DNA of 64,000 nucleotides, from the NCBI GenBank assembly GCA_963920635.1, contig OY987306.1, positions 11,488,001 through 11,552,000 on the forward strand. The letters are read 5' to 3'. Position 1 is the first letter of the stretch, and each line of letters opens with the position of its first letter. Position numbers and translations under genes: made by a program. The stretch is from Pseudeuparius sepicola (taxonomy: Eukaryota; Arthropoda; Insecta; Coleoptera; Anthribidae). Below are positions 41,059 through 52,009 of the stretch, in pieces. Below the pieces are notes generated by a model. It saw nothing but the letters and a program-made list of their open reading frames with translations. It was not told the DNA's origin and searched no databases.

Positions 41059-41913
41059 TTAAGAAATGATGTGAGCCTCTTTTAATTCTGTCTCTATAGC
41101 AGTTATTTCATTATCGTGAGAGGTGTTTCCAGCATTTTTAGAAGCAATAAGAAGCATTAATCTATCCACTAATTCATTCACATCATCCCAATAAATATAC
41201 TCGATTGGTTTTTTATTGTAAATTAAATGCATACCAGTACCCGAACGTGTTTTTGGTTTAGCTGGAGATTTTCCTGGTTTGAAAATAGGCCTAATAATTT
41301 TAAAATATTTTGATAGTTTTGAGCTTTTTAATTTGCCTCTGGTATCAAGATGTGCCCCAGTTAATTTTAAAATATCAATATATTTTGCAAAGTCTTCGTC
41401 TGTGTATTTTGGATCAGTATAAAAAATCAAATCGTATAGTCCTGATGTTCCCTCAAAATTCTTTCCCTTAACAATTATATCTCCACTACTATCAAAATCA
41501 ATATTTTTACCGGCTAGCAAAAATTTTGATTGAGATGCGTCATAAACGGGGCCATATACTTTATCAATTTTCTTTGAATTATCATGGTAGTCTTGTATAT
41601 ATTGTTTTGCTATATTAGGATAGGAAACATCTTCAGGTTCACTATTTTGTACATCGGAATCGAAAAAATCAGCCTCCTTTTTTAACTGTGGGCTTTCCGG
41701 TTCTTCTTTTTTATATTTCATTTTTGTGAAGTTAGGTAGTTTGATTTTGCTCAGAGATTGCGTAACTGGTGTGAACATTTTTTTAATCGATTCGTCTTCT
41801 TCAATTTTACCTAATTTGAGTGCCACATACTTTTTTCTAACAGCGCGAGCGAGTTCACTGACTTTCTTCGCACGCTGCATTTTAAATAATTGATCTTGCG
41901 TTGTTGATGGCAT
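41059..41913 (-). CDS. Conserved Polinton protein, 284 aa
   Basis: One of the commonly seen Polinton proteins without assigned function. The N terminus is basic and helical (QRAKKVSELARAVRKKYVAL), followed by a low-complexity middle with many Lys, Glu and Ser. The C-terminal half contains GTSGLYDLIFY, a TGAHLDTRGK segment, and GTGMHLIYNKKPIEYIYWDD with NELVDRL and NEITAIE after it. The well-ordered C-terminal domain is the family signature as I remember it. A minor virion role is likely but unproven. The start is ATG 41913, 27 bp after the ATPase stop. A TATATAAAG on the minus strand (41955-41947) lies within the end of the ATPase gene and may drive it. Confidence 0.75.
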   Translation of the reverse strand: MPSTTQDQLFKMQRAKKVSELARAVRKKYVALKLGKIEEDESIKKMFTPVTQSLSKIKLPNFTKMKYKKEEPESPQLKKEADFFDSDVQNSEPEDVSYPNIAKQYIQDYHDNSKKIDKVYGPVYDASQSKFLLAGKNIDFDSSGDIIVKGKNFEGTSGLYDLIFYTDPKYTDEDFAKYIDILKLTGAHLDTRGKLKSSKLSKYFKIIRPIFKPGKSPAKPKTRSGTGMHLIYNKKPIEYIYWDDVNELVDRLMLLIASKNAGNTSHDNEITAIETELKEAHIIS

Positions 41914-41940
41914 GATTCAAAATTAGTTAATCCAGCTGAG

Positions 41941-42630
41941 TTACAGCTTTATATACTTATCAAATCCATTTCTGTAACGCCCATTTTTTAACTCAAAATC
42001 TTTTACAATTACTAAAGTACCGTAAGCATTATTCCAGCACTCGCTACACATAACTTTAAATTGATCATAAGTTAAATCCGGAGACACATGCTCATCAAAA
42101 ACATGACGTAAGTTCATATCATCCTGTCGAAATAGTACAATAACATTACAGTTATCGCGGACCAGCTGTTTAGGTATTTTCGAGTAAGTCTGACAAAGAT
42201 ATATGACATCAACGCCTTTGTGCCGTCCCATCGAATAAAACTCACGTATCTTATCTTGCCGATCACAACTCACATCATCGAAAATAAAAACTGAATTTTC
42301 CAAGGCCTCGGATGGTGGAATGACATCATCATTAGCTTTAAATGGAAAATATCCGATTTTAGGAACTTTTTTTAAGACATCCTGAAGTAACTGATATTTT
42401 GGCTGATATAAGCTTTTACTATAAACGTAGATATTCTCAAACTTCAGACCATTTTTGTTAAATATTATACTTAAAAGGGCATTTGTTTTACCACAGTTGC
42501 TAGGTCCTATGAACGCAGCTCTAACGGACTCTGGAAACAGTTTACCATGCTTAGATGCCTGTCTGATCCCTGTATCTGCAACGTCTAAGTTTTCAATAGG
42601 GAGAGAGCTTTGTTGTTGCCTTATTTGCAT
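41941..42630 (-). CDS. A32-like genome-packaging ATPase, 229 aa
   Basis: Pumps DNA into capsids; FtsK/HerA superfamily as in poxvirus A32. Walker A is GPSNCGKT (42-49). Walker B is SVFIFDDVSC with Asp118-Asp119. It is followed by GRHKGVDVIYLCQTY (about 133-147), the sensor-like strand with a Gln-Thr. The C-terminal region WNNAYGTLVIVKDF matches the family. ATG 42630 follows TATAAATAG on the minus strand (42676-42668). Its length is normal and all key residues are present. Confidence 0.93.
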   Translation of the reverse strand: MQIRQQQSSLPIENLDVADTGIRQASKHGKLFPESVRAAFIGPSNCGKTNALLSIIFNKNGLKFENIYVYSKSLYQPKYQLLQDVLKKVPKIGYFPFKANDDVIPPSEALENSVFIFDDVSCDRQDKIREFYSMGRHKGVDVIYLCQTYSKIPKQLVRDNCNVIVLFRQDDMNLRHVFDEHVSPDLTYDQFKVMCSECWNNAYGTLVIVKDFELKNGRYRNGFDKYIKL

Positions 42631-42667
42631 TTTGGACTCTTTTAAAATTAATAAGACATTTGATGTC

Positions 42668-42676
42668 TATTTATAC
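42668..42676 (-). promoter_or_regulatory. TATA box of the ATPase gene
   Basis: TATAAATAG on the minus strand, 38-46 bp before ATG 42630. Confidence 0.6.
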
Positions 42677-42679
42677 TTT

Positions 42680-43265
42680 CAACGTTATCTTGTAAAAAAA
42701 TTCAAAATCATTTAAAAATTGTCGGCCTTTTTAGTGTGATCCTTTTCCTAACGTGTGATAATCTACAACACAGTGACCTCTCCTGAACATAATAAAAGAA
42801 AAAAATACCGAGCGCTACTTGAATCTAAGAATCGACAATTGCCCGGCTTCACCCGGGATTATAATCTCCCCGCGTCGGCTTTCGCCTTCGCCCGCGTCAC
42901 AAGCAATTTTAAAGTCGGGTCGAGTTGGGTGATAGTCAGCTGGTCTCATAATTACGTAATGCGCTTGAAAGTTGAATATCTTATAAACTAAGGAATCTAC
43001 AAAAAAATGTTTCAAATAAAAGTCGTAGCATATCAAAGGGGCTAATCAAATGTTTATAAAAGAAAATTTACAGATGACGTTTTCAAGGTCATATGACAAT
43101 TAAGTTGGTTTTTTCAATGACACCCTGCTGTTTTTATTTGATAAAAGCATTTAGCTTCTTTCTCGGAATATATTTCATTAGAAACATTTTTTTCTAGATT
43201 GTAGGTTTCAAGGACATGAATTTTTGCTTCGTTGCAAAATTAAATTTTCTAGCGGTTGCGCCTTG
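42680..43265. other. Intergenic region with GC-rich patch
   Basis: No gene is called here. Bases 42840-42950 are GC-rich and hold a hairpin CCCGG-CTTCA-CCGGG and a CGCGTCGG...CGCG pair, unlike the rest of the element. It may be a small insertion or a structured regulatory region. Confidence 0.4.
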
Positions 43266-43266
43266 G

Positions 43267-43275
43267 TATATAAAG
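43267..43275 (+). promoter_or_regulatory. TATA box deciding the start of the 236-aa gene
   Basis: TATATAAAG lies inside the longer open frame that begins at 43216. Transcription from it would exclude that ATG and favour ATG 43336. Confidence 0.6.
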
Positions 43276-43335
43276 AGCGGATGGTTTATAAACATAGCAG
43301 AGCAAACACTGAACCACATCGACATATTCGAAAAT

Positions 43336-44046
43336 ATGAGTGCCTTTGTAAATATCGACTTTAAGGCGTATCTTGCCTCACACAGAGTGTTATTTCAGCA
43401 TTGCTATGGTGATTCATTGACTTATATACTACAAAAACAAGATTTTATTATCCCAAACGAGTGGTTTGAAAAAGTTGCCAAGCAAGAACTCCATGAAATT
43501 TGTACCTATCGTTTAATGTTGGAAAAAAAACAGCATATTGATAATTACGTGATACAAATCATTAATATATGTGACGCAGGAAACATTGAACAAATAAATT
43601 ATTTTACGCTCGATGGACTTCTGAAGAAACATGGTTTGGATTCTGGGCTCCAATATAAGATGTATATTCTTAACATATTAAGTGAAGAATACCTTTTAGA
43701 ACAGTCGTATCCTACCAAAAACTTAACAAATTATAGAGATTTATTAATATGTATTGATGATTTTATATGTGCCGCCGCTTATCTTGCAAGATATGAAAAT
43801 TTGAGGGATTTTACAAAGGCACTAAATGATATGAAATTAACCTATAAATTTGAACCTATACATAATGAGCGTCATATGCATATTTTGAAATGGCTACAAA
43901 AGAATATAAAAAAATATGAAGAGAATTCAGAAGCCATTCTAGGATGGGAGTGTGGACCAGACTCTGGTCATTGGCCATCTACCAAAGTGGACGATTATAA
44001 AATGACAATTTCGTTATTATACACATTTGTAGTTAATACTTTTTAA
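43336..44046 (+). CDS. Unknown helical protein, 236 aa
   Basis: Not recognised. The frame is open from an ATG at 43216, but a TATATAAAG box at 43267 and the ATG at 43336 indicate the shorter form. It is predicted almost wholly helical, with about nine helices, and has conserved-looking aromatic and charged stretches (WFEKVAKQELHEICTY, DDFICAAAYLARYENL, HMHILKWLQKNIKKY) and an ending WECGPDSGHWP. There is no signal peptide. The position next to the terminal repeat, alone and outward from the ATPase, is typical of accessory genes. An apoptosis or host-interaction role would be a guess. An AATAAA follows the stop. Confidence 0.7.
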   Translation: MSAFVNIDFKAYLASHRVLFQHCYGDSLTYILQKQDFIIPNEWFEKVAKQELHEICTYRLMLEKKQHIDNYVIQIINICDAGNIEQINYFTLDGLLKKHGLDSGLQYKMYILNILSEEYLLEQSYPTKNLTNYRDLLICIDDFICAAAYLARYENLRDFTKALNDMKLTYKFEPIHNERHMHILKWLQKNIKKYEENSEAILGWECGPDSGHWPSTKVDDYKMTISLLYTFVVNTF

Positions 44047-44049
44047 AAA

Positions 44050-45247
44050 TAAAAAAGCTTTTAACCTTCTTGTCTGATTTTGTTCCTTAAAGGAGATATC
44101 CATTTATATCTACCAAATTCAAATTATGGCGACTGCGGCGGGGTACATAGATTCTCACATAAATAGCGAAGAGGTTCTCTTAACGAACTAGAGTTCAAAT
44201 TATGTGGACCGCATCGGGATATTAGACATGTGAATTCTAATTTTTAATGGACTTCGCTTGTATCAGATATTTGACTAAATTTTGTTTATTTCTGGCGAGG
44301 TGGTCTGGTAGAAATGCGACGTGAAGGTAGTTCGTATTCCCAGATTTGAAACTCAGCTATGGCAGTGGCTGGGAAAGGTGACCGAGGACTTTTTAAAAAA
44401 AAAAGTTCGGGATCAGATGTTTTTTAACATTGTCACTGCGCGTTCCTCGCTGCAATGCCTTGAACTGTGTGGGGCAGTGACGAGAGTTTGTAAACACCAT
44501 TAGGTTTAATTAGTTTAAGTTTACTTTAGGTTAATGTTACTTTAGGATAAGTTTACTTTAAGGTAGTTGGTGTTTCTTGGATCTGCCTGTACCCACCCGT
44601 CGAAAACAAATATGCGTTTGTATATACTGACCGTACAAGTACCATTAGTTTTCGGTAAATTGAGGTGGCACAGAAAGTTTGAGGTATTGAATTACGACGT
44701 AAGGATAGGGTCCGCCCCTACCCAGAGGTAGAACCGCTTACGTCGGACCTCGTAATTCCTTTGGGTATGGGGGGGATCCGGCCCCTTGTCAAAATGGCAG
44801 GGGGTTTTGCTGCCGCGGCATTTGGCAGGGGGCTTGGACCCAGACCCCGACCGCCGATTTGCAAGCCCCTTTTCCAAGCATTGCGCTACGCTTGGACCTT
44901 TTCCGAAAGCCGACGCCGCCGCCGCTGAGCTGTCACGCCCGCGCTGGCTGTCCGACGCCGCACGCCGCCACGCTGGTTGTTCGACGCCGCTCCCGGGTTG
45001 CCCGATCACCGCCGCTGGCAGGCCGCCGCCGCCCGTAGCCAGACACCGCGGCGCTTAGCAGGAGCCTCGCCCAGCGTAGCTCCCGACTGTGTAAGATGCA
45101 AGCGCCACAGCTTCCGTTTGTTACGGTCGGGCGATGGAGTAAACATCGTTAAGTGCTGGGATATGTATACGCTACAGTTTCATTTATTTAATTCATAGCA
45201 AATAAAGATTGAAATTTATATGATTCGTTTCAATGCTATGTTACTCG
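44050..45247. other. Non-coding right subterminal region
   Basis: Contents, in order: a tRNA-promoter-like stretch at about 44293-44350 (TGGTCTGGTAGA, then GTTCGTATTCCC), which could be a SINE head; tandem TTTACTTTAGGTTAATG-like units at 44507-44570; and a GC-rich block at 44690-45120 bounded on the left by an inverted ATTACGACGTAAG motif. Open frames of 73-105 codons in the GC-rich block are compositional (Arg, Pro, Ala) and are not called. Confidence 0.45.
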
Positions 45248-46144
45248 CATAATAAAAGACTGGTTGATGTTTAAACCTTTATTAAAAATAATGAGATATT
45301 TTCAAACACAAGCATGACGCTTTTATATTCCTTTATTAAGTACGTTTTATGACTAATACAAGATTATAACACAAATTACTATTTGAAGAATTCCATGTTA
45401 ATTTTCTATTCCCCCAATGACCATATTTCAAACTGATTGGCCTTGTTTTTTCCCATATCCACTTGTCCTTTGTAAACCAACGCGTATTTTTCACTGGAAA
45501 AATGTTCGAGGCACGGTTTGAACGCCTGTGTCACTCTGTTCGGCAGGAAAACGACACTCTCCTCCAACTCCAGCAAAATGGTCTCCCCGAACGTCGTTTG
45601 CACCACCTTGCCCGAGAGAATTTTCATCGGCACGCCTTCATCCAATTCCACTAACTTTACCGTCGGTTTCTGAGACAAGCAACCAACTTTGTTGATGGTT
45701 TCCAAATCCATTTTGCTGCAAGCCATCTTCGGCTACTGAAACTCCAAACAGCAAACTCTGTCTTTTATCAAAGCTAGAGGGGTGGGGCTAATGGAAATGC
45801 CTTCCCACCCAAATTCCCAGAAGCCACACACTTTGACCTCTAAGCCTCCTTGAAGCGATTCAACCTTGAAGCGCGGAAACCTTGAAGCTATTCTAACCAC
45901 GCCCCCCTTCAATTCCCAGAAATTAACCTTGAAGCGATTCTCGGAAATTAACCTTGAAGCTATTCTAGGAAACCACACCCCTTGACCTTGTACATCAATT
46001 CCCAGAAACCTTGAAGCGGTTCTCGGAAATTAACCTTGAAGCTATTCTAGCCACGCCCCTTGACCTTGAACACCCCATCGCGACTTCGCAACAACGACGA
46101 CCTTGGCGGCCATTTTGGACTCGTACCCGCTTTGACTCACTACT
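45248..46144 (-). repeat. Right terminal inverted repeat, 897 bp
   Basis: Mirror of 26502-27398, ending in the complement of AGTAGTGAGTCAAAGC. It contains the second copy of the 106-aa gene with its promoter and subterminal repeats. Confidence 0.95.
45406..45726 (-). CDS. Terminal-repeat protein, 106 aa (right copy)
   Basis: Identical in protein sequence to the copy at 26920-27240 and reading inward from the right end. Promoter elements (TGATAAAAG and TCAGT) and AATAAA are mirrored. See the left copy for the description. Two identical genes in opposite repeats mean gene conversion during replication can keep them the same. Confidence 0.85.
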   Translation of the reverse strand: MACSKMDLETINKVGCLSQKPTVKLVELDEGVPMKILSGKVVQTTFGETILLELEESVVFLPNRVTQAFKPCLEHFSSEKYALVYKGQVDMGKNKANQFEIWSLGE

Positions 46145-46150
46145 CTCGCC
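46145..46150. other. Target-site duplication of the Polinton, right
   Basis: CTCGCC, identical to 26496-26501. Confidence 0.95.
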
Positions 46151-46227
46151 ATATTGCTTTGTCATTTCATAATTACTTCGTCATTATTCCAGTGATGACA
46201 AAAGTCAATAACATGGTTATATGTATA

Positions 46228-46603
46228 CAAGGTGAGTCTGAAATAACTGGCATCCTTTTTTTTGAGTAATAGAGATGGTTATTCTGAACCACTTTTCTTA
46301 ATATTTTTTTTCCTAGCGCCGAGATTTTTCTATAATTGATCCCCTCAAAATCCCCCCTCTATGAAAACACGGCACTGGCGTCCTGCCAACAACCGAGTAG
46401 AAAATGGTAAATTATCAACTAGTATAGTATTTTGATTGAATTTACGCTATTCGTCAGTGGCGTGTCTTCATAGAGAGGGCATTTTAGGTGGATAAATTAG
46501 AAAAAAATTTCGGCGACAGGAAAAAAAATTATTAAGAAAAGTTGTTCAGAATGATCATCTCTCTTACCCAAAAAAGGATGCCAGTTATTTCAGACTCACC
46601 CTG
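46228..46603. mobile_element. TA-flanked MITE beside the Polinton
   Basis: A 376-bp element with inverted ends (CAAGGTGAGTCTGAAATAAC and its complement) flanked by TA. The centre carries a second inverted match around AGAGGG. It sits 78 bp outside the right target duplication. Confidence 0.85.
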
Positions 46604-46605
46604 TA

Positions 46606-47370
46606 TACTCCAAATTTAAACTTGTAGCAATTTGTTGTAAGTTCATACCATTGCATTAACATTAGTTGAAATCACGAATAATATTAATTTGGTACTTAGC
46701 TACTTTATCGCAATGATCCAATATCATTGCTTACTATTTAGACTGCATGTTTTTCTACCTTCGGTCGAGCTTATCTCAAATTGAGGTGGCAGACTGCGTG
46801 CACATATTCTTTATATAAAAACACCTCTGATGGCCAAGAGCGCTGGACAAACTGTACTGTGGATTCACGGTATTGCTTTTTAATAGCTTTATCTGTGTGA
46901 TTCATTTATTGTCCTACACTCACTGGGATTACTACGGTTTTCTAGGGTTTTCCGTAGTACTTGAGGCAATGTTACCCTAGTTCCATCGGGAAAAGTCGGC
47001 CCTAGCAGTAAATGACAATGAAGACAAAATAATAGTACTTGCCCCCCACCCGCACAAGCATTCAGCTGCTTGTGAGATTCTTCTAGTTTGGAGTATTGTG
47101 ATTGTGAGACTGAGAATTATTATTATTATTCATTGAGTCGTCCAATATTACCAATAAATCACCCTAGTCAACAAGTAGGTAGGTATATACTTACAAAAAT
47201 TCGTACTGAAAATTTCAATAGATCCCACTGGTCCGAGAGCTTCTGAGTGCATAAAATACAAAGACAAAATTTATCTTATATAATAAAATATATATAATCT
47301 ACAATATTAGGAACCATATGGTTTAAACAATTTTATTTTATTTATTTAAACTAGTAATGTGCAAATGCAT
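46606..47370. other. Stretch without recognised gene
   Basis: Bases 46880-46960 (ACTGGGATTACTACGGTTTT) recur at about 61830-61855, so a dispersed repeat is present. Nothing else seen. Confidence 0.4.
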
Positions 47371-47377
47371 GTATGTA

Positions 47378-47900
47378 TTGTCACAACTGAGTGCCTTCAC
47401 ACGGAGCCTTTACCATGTGCCGGAGGGTTGGATTAACCCTCACAGCTTGCCGGGATCACTGGGTGCGGGAGTCGCGAAGCGCAGAAGAAAGACAGCAGGT
47501 ACAAACTAGGGTGATGTTTATTCTTGCACTCACAGATATGCCTCTAACAGTATCTGGACCATGGCGGAGGTAGCGCGGACTGTGGACCGACGCGACCGAT
47601 AGTACGTGGAAGTGACCGGGACGCGAGCTGCGCCCTTGACCCGACGCGACGGCGGGGTGCCGCTACTGACCCACTGACGTCTTCAACAGGGCCCAGGGGC
47701 GCTGTCGTCTGCCCCGACCTGAACAAGGAGGCTACTCAAGCGGGATCCATTGCCAGGTCAGACCACCGAGGGTGGTCAGTGATCGAGTAGCTGCTAATAA
47801 GCGGGGCTTACTGATGCCCAGCCTGTGGCTGGTGCGGGATTTATACTCGCAGATTTTGCCGACTCGGCGATTGGACTTTGATTTATCTAATGTTTATCTT
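47378..47900. other. GC-rich block, possible solo LTR or SINE cluster
   Basis: Markedly more GC-rich than its surroundings, starting TGTCACAACTGAGTGCC. It contains a TATA-like TTTATACTCGCAG near 47840. No duplicated flank was found, and the frames inside (60 codons) look compositional. Confidence 0.3.
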
Positions 47901-47904
47901 ATCG

Positions 47905-50555
47905 AGTAATCCTCGTATATTTTGTTATCGATTGTCCCCTGTATTTGTATAATGTTATCTTTATTTGTTATGATTCGGTAGAAGTAAGTTTGAATGGTTT
48001 GGTCATCGATCCACAGATGTCACTTTGTTGACAGTATGCATATATACAAATCTAATATACCTATACTTGTGAATAATCTTTGCATTGTTTAAAACGCAAA
48101 AGATGAATGCAACAATCATTTCTTTCAATTCATGTAGATGCGGCTATTTATATTCATTGAGAAAATATTAAATTCAACAGGTGTAATTATATACCTACAT
48201 TTTGATTACAAAACAAGTATGAGAGATTGCAATTCAATCCTTTATTTTTACAAGAAAAACTTCGAATAAGGCCTATGAATACCAAGATGATTTCATAATA
48301 TTAATTGAAACAGAATCTTTATATTTTTCACTGAATCTTCCTAATAATTATTTCGTAAACTATAAAGGGCAAAAGTTTCCGCAAAAATAGTGGTAGGTAT
48401 TTGTAGAGCACCTATTCTTATCTAAAATTCTGCGTGGTAAATTAAAAGGTTATTTGAGCTATAAAACAAGAACATCACTAAAAATTTCATATATATATTT
48501 TTCATGTAGATATCTAATAAGAGGCCTATACAAATTTTGTATAGGTATTTAAAATGTTAAGTTCCCACTGTTAGTGATTTCATAATATTCATGAAGATAC
48601 AACTGTAGTTACATGAACTTTTGGCTTTCAGCTTGTTTAATATAACTTACCACGAAGACGAGGTTGTTGAAGTTGAATAAGTTGATGATCTATGTTATAA
48701 TCAATATGCAATCCATGTTCATCCATATTCTCTGTCTATAAATTCTAGTCTTGGTAAAAGCTGAAAGTCGATAATAGAGTAGTTCTACCTTATAATAGCT
48801 TGTTATGACATGTAATCGTTGACTATTTGGCGATGGATTCGCGGGGCGCGGAGTTGTCAGTTGCACAACATATCCTAGATTTACTTTTTTTGTACCCTTT
48901 CCCAAAAATTTCAAAAAATATATACACTTTGATTGTTGAATTTTAGCAGAGAAAATATATTCAGAACCTACGCAGTCGGTGGTATTTTCAGCTCTGGGAT
49001 TATGATTCGTAAAATTAACGAAAGGTAGGTATTATCGATAATATAGGCATACCGCTAAACTATATTACCCCGAAAATTTCTCGCAATCGGGCACTGGCAC
49101 AGCTTTTTTTGTAGTAGTAGTCGTAGTAGAGTATTTGCTTCTGTTGGTTCTATATTTTGAATCCATCCACCCAGGATTTGCCTACGTCCATCTGATGATT
49201 CCCAAAGAGGATGAAGCCGGTAATGGGCTGGTCGGGATCATTGTGCCTTGCGCGCAGCATGTCAGGACATGTCCCAACAAAGATTGCTATATCTTTGACG
49301 TTACGTTGGTGAAGGAAAAAAAACTTTGATCTGCAGCTTTTTTTGTGTCCTGCCGGGTAGTTAGAGCCATCCAATCGGCTTGCCATGGAAGTAACATAAA
49401 TAGGGAGTAGCTATATGAAACGAGCTTTAATACAAGTATTTTACCTTTTCCTTTCGGCTTACGTAGAAAATAAAAACTAAATTTCCATCGAAAATTTTCT
49501 AATATCTACATATTTGTAGCACTATCCACAGAGACAGTAAAACAAAAAATATGTATACGATATCTTGAGAGACGAACGTAATAAGTACCTCCACGGTACA
49601 GTGGTTCTTAACTAACTTGTAACTAAAGTAAGGTTAAAGTACCAACACGACGATCGAGTTTCGTGACTCGCCATCTATCAGCTCATGTTCCCACAACCGC
49701 ACTCTGAGAAATATTTAAGGTATTTGAACGCCCTTTCCCAAGCGCAAATGAAGCGTAACAGAAAGAATACGTACGCGCCAGTTAGAAGAAATGCTATGCG
49801 GTGCCATTTAAATTTAATTAAACAGTTTTCGCGGCGACAAGACGGTGTTTTAAGCTCAATTATGCGAGCGCAAATCGGAGGCAAATTGTGACATGTCTAG
49901 GCGATTTCCTTTTCGAATTCATATATCTCTCATTTTTTTTAGCTCGCCGAATTGTTATAAAATCAAATTAGTTCGGCTAATTACCGCACAAACGCACCGT
50001 GCTGGCCAGGGACATTTTGTGCATTTTTTGTTGCCATAATTCGTAACGAATTTTTTAATCGATAGTGAAATATAATAGGGCCGTGATTCGGTGTTTAGCC
50101 AGTTTAATTTAATAGAGTTTTTTCGTGTATTTGCGGAGAAATTTCAATGACCGTACATTCTTGTAAGCAAATGCCTTGCCCAGCACTGCTCTGATTGATA
50201 ATTGGAATTCCTTTCAGTTTGTCGTTTCTACGATCGTTTATAAATTATTGGATTCCATTCACTGCTTCCACTAGGAGGTCTGTCAACATTTCTTTTTAAA
50301 TATACACTACTCAAAGCAAATCCATAGGAGAAAATACATTCATTCCTAAGTTATCTGTTGGGTCTTGCCAGGCGCGGTCATATCCATTTGCGAAGGGGGG
50401 GGGGGCATACCTGGACATGTACTTCTTTAGGCGGTTTTTAAGTACCTACTAATAATAACAATAAAACTTCAATAAGGCGATATCACAAAAAAATATATTC
50501 CTCCCAAAAATAAAAAAAAATATATACCTATTTTAAATAAAAATTATGGATATAC
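47905..50555. other. Stretch without recognised gene
   Basis: Frames of 64-78 codons at 48690-48914, 49135-49386 and 49678-49891 are not recognised. A (G)13 run lies at about 50396-50405. Confidence 0.35.
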
Positions 50556-50559
50556 GTTG

Positions 50560-52005
50560 GATATATACAGTGTATCCACAGATTGAGTTCACAACAAATT
50601 TTGGAATTGAAATTTGAGCTTCTGGGGATCAGCCCTGCTTGGTTTTAAACTAATTTGTGACATAATTTTACTTTCGAAAAATCACGTAGGTATGCCTTGG
50701 AAATTATGAAGAAACCAATTTTCTCTTTTGCCTTTTTGGTAGGTTTTACGGGAAAATGGTATAAAGAAAACTTTTTCAAGATTAAAAGCTGAGTAGGTTT
50801 GCGAAATTTCGATAGTCTAGACCTATATATATATATACTTTGATTTTTTGGCATTTTCACACTTTTTTTAGAGAAGTGCATTTTGTGTAGTTTTTACATC
50901 AAAATTTTATTAAGAAAAATTGTTGGCAATGAAAAACTGGATAGGTGTGAAAAATTTCAAAAGCCTAAGTCGACTTTGATTTTTTCTGCTAAAAAATTAA
51001 AACGCACAAAAATCAAAGTAGATCTAGGCTAATGGAATTTTTCACACCTATCCTGTTTTTCATTGATAACAAGTTTTCTTAATAACATTTTGATGTGAAA
51101 ACTACACAAAATGCACATTTCTAAAAAAAATTCGGAAAAATGCCAAAAAATCAAAGTATAGGCCTAGACTTTCAAAATTTCGCAAACCTACTCAGTTTTT
51201 TATTCTAAACAAGTTTCCAAAAACGGCACTTTACTGTTGTGTAATAGTTATTTATGTACCAAGGCACTGAAGTTCAACGTCTCAACTCGGCCAGAGGCCT
51301 CGGCAACTAAACATGAGTCATAAAAAGAACTTCAGTGCCGAGGTACATATTATATTTTTTTTTGAAATCGGAAAAAAAATGTTTTATTAGGCAAGAAAAT
51401 AATAATATGGGATAACCCGTCCATGGACCGACTACGCGCGGCGTTGCTTGACTTTGACGATCGCTCTACCTAGGTCAAGTAAGACAAGACACGGCACCTT
51501 CGTACAGAGAAACCAAACTGCTGCTTCTTGTGCAGCCTCCATGACAATAATCTAGTGATATTCAAACCTACTAAAATATGTATACTGAAGGATTGCGCTT
51601 CTAAAGGAAACAATTTCGCAATGTGTACGAAAAGTTAAATGGGCCTTTATCGGCCGGGTTTTGAATATTTGGTCACTTTTGACGGGCGATTTCTCCGCGT
51701 CTGACGTTTGATGTTTACATCTCGCCAAGGCCTACATATTGAAAAAATCGTACAATAATGTAGCCCATTATTGTACGATTTCTGTGCTTTTAATGGCGAT
51801 TTTGGGACACTTCACTGCCGATTTCAAGAAAAATTAGTTTCTTCATAATTTCCAAGGCATACGTGATTTTTCGAAACTAAAATTAGGTATGTCACAAATC
51901 GGTTTCAAACCAAGCAGCGCTGATCTCCAGAAGCTCAAATTTCAACTCGATTTTTAAAAAAAAAGTTATTTACACTTTCGGTGAACTCAATCCGTGGACA
52001 CCTCA
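50560..52005. mobile_element. Large foldback element split by a SINE
   Basis: The left arm runs from CAGTGTATCCACAGATTGAG (about 50568) to about 50985. The right arm is 51000-51230 plus 51838-52000, ending GTGAACTCAATCCGTGGACA. The two parts of the right arm are separated by the 5S-related SINE at 51240-51838. Confidence 0.75.
51240..51838 (-). mobile_element. 5S-rRNA-related SINE, copy 2
   Basis: Shares about 600 bp with 23810-24395. On the minus strand 51473-51410 has AAAGTCAAGCAACGCCGCGC and GGTCCATGGACGGG, the 5S-like promoter part. A perfect hairpin ATCGTACAATAATG and complement lies at about 51746-51780. The left end contains a snap-back (AAGGCACTGAAGTTC and complement) not seen as such in copy 1. 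Confidence 0.6.
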
Positions 52006-52009
52006 GAGA

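Larger units (their letters stand above)
26502..46144. mobile_element. Polinton/Maverick (adintovirus-like) element
   Basis: A 19,643-bp self-synthesising DNA element. It starts AGT and ends ACT, is bounded by 897-bp inverted repeats and an exact 6-bp target duplication. It encodes the full core set: protein-primed PolB, retroviral-type integrase, FtsK/HerA-like packaging ATPase, adenain-like protease, double-jelly-roll MCP and single-jelly-roll penton. The near-identity of the long terminal repeats and the intact duplication argue for a recent insertion. Most frames are open; the penton has one nonsense codon and the protease lacks an ATG. Whether it forms particles is not known from sequence. 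Confidence 0.97.

Noticed and set aside
43216..43335. N-terminal extension of the 236-aa protein
   Set aside because: It contains the TATA box, so it is probably not transcribed.
44692..45198. Arg/Pro/Ala-rich frames on both strands
   Set aside because: Explained by high GC; no ATG context, domain or promoter.
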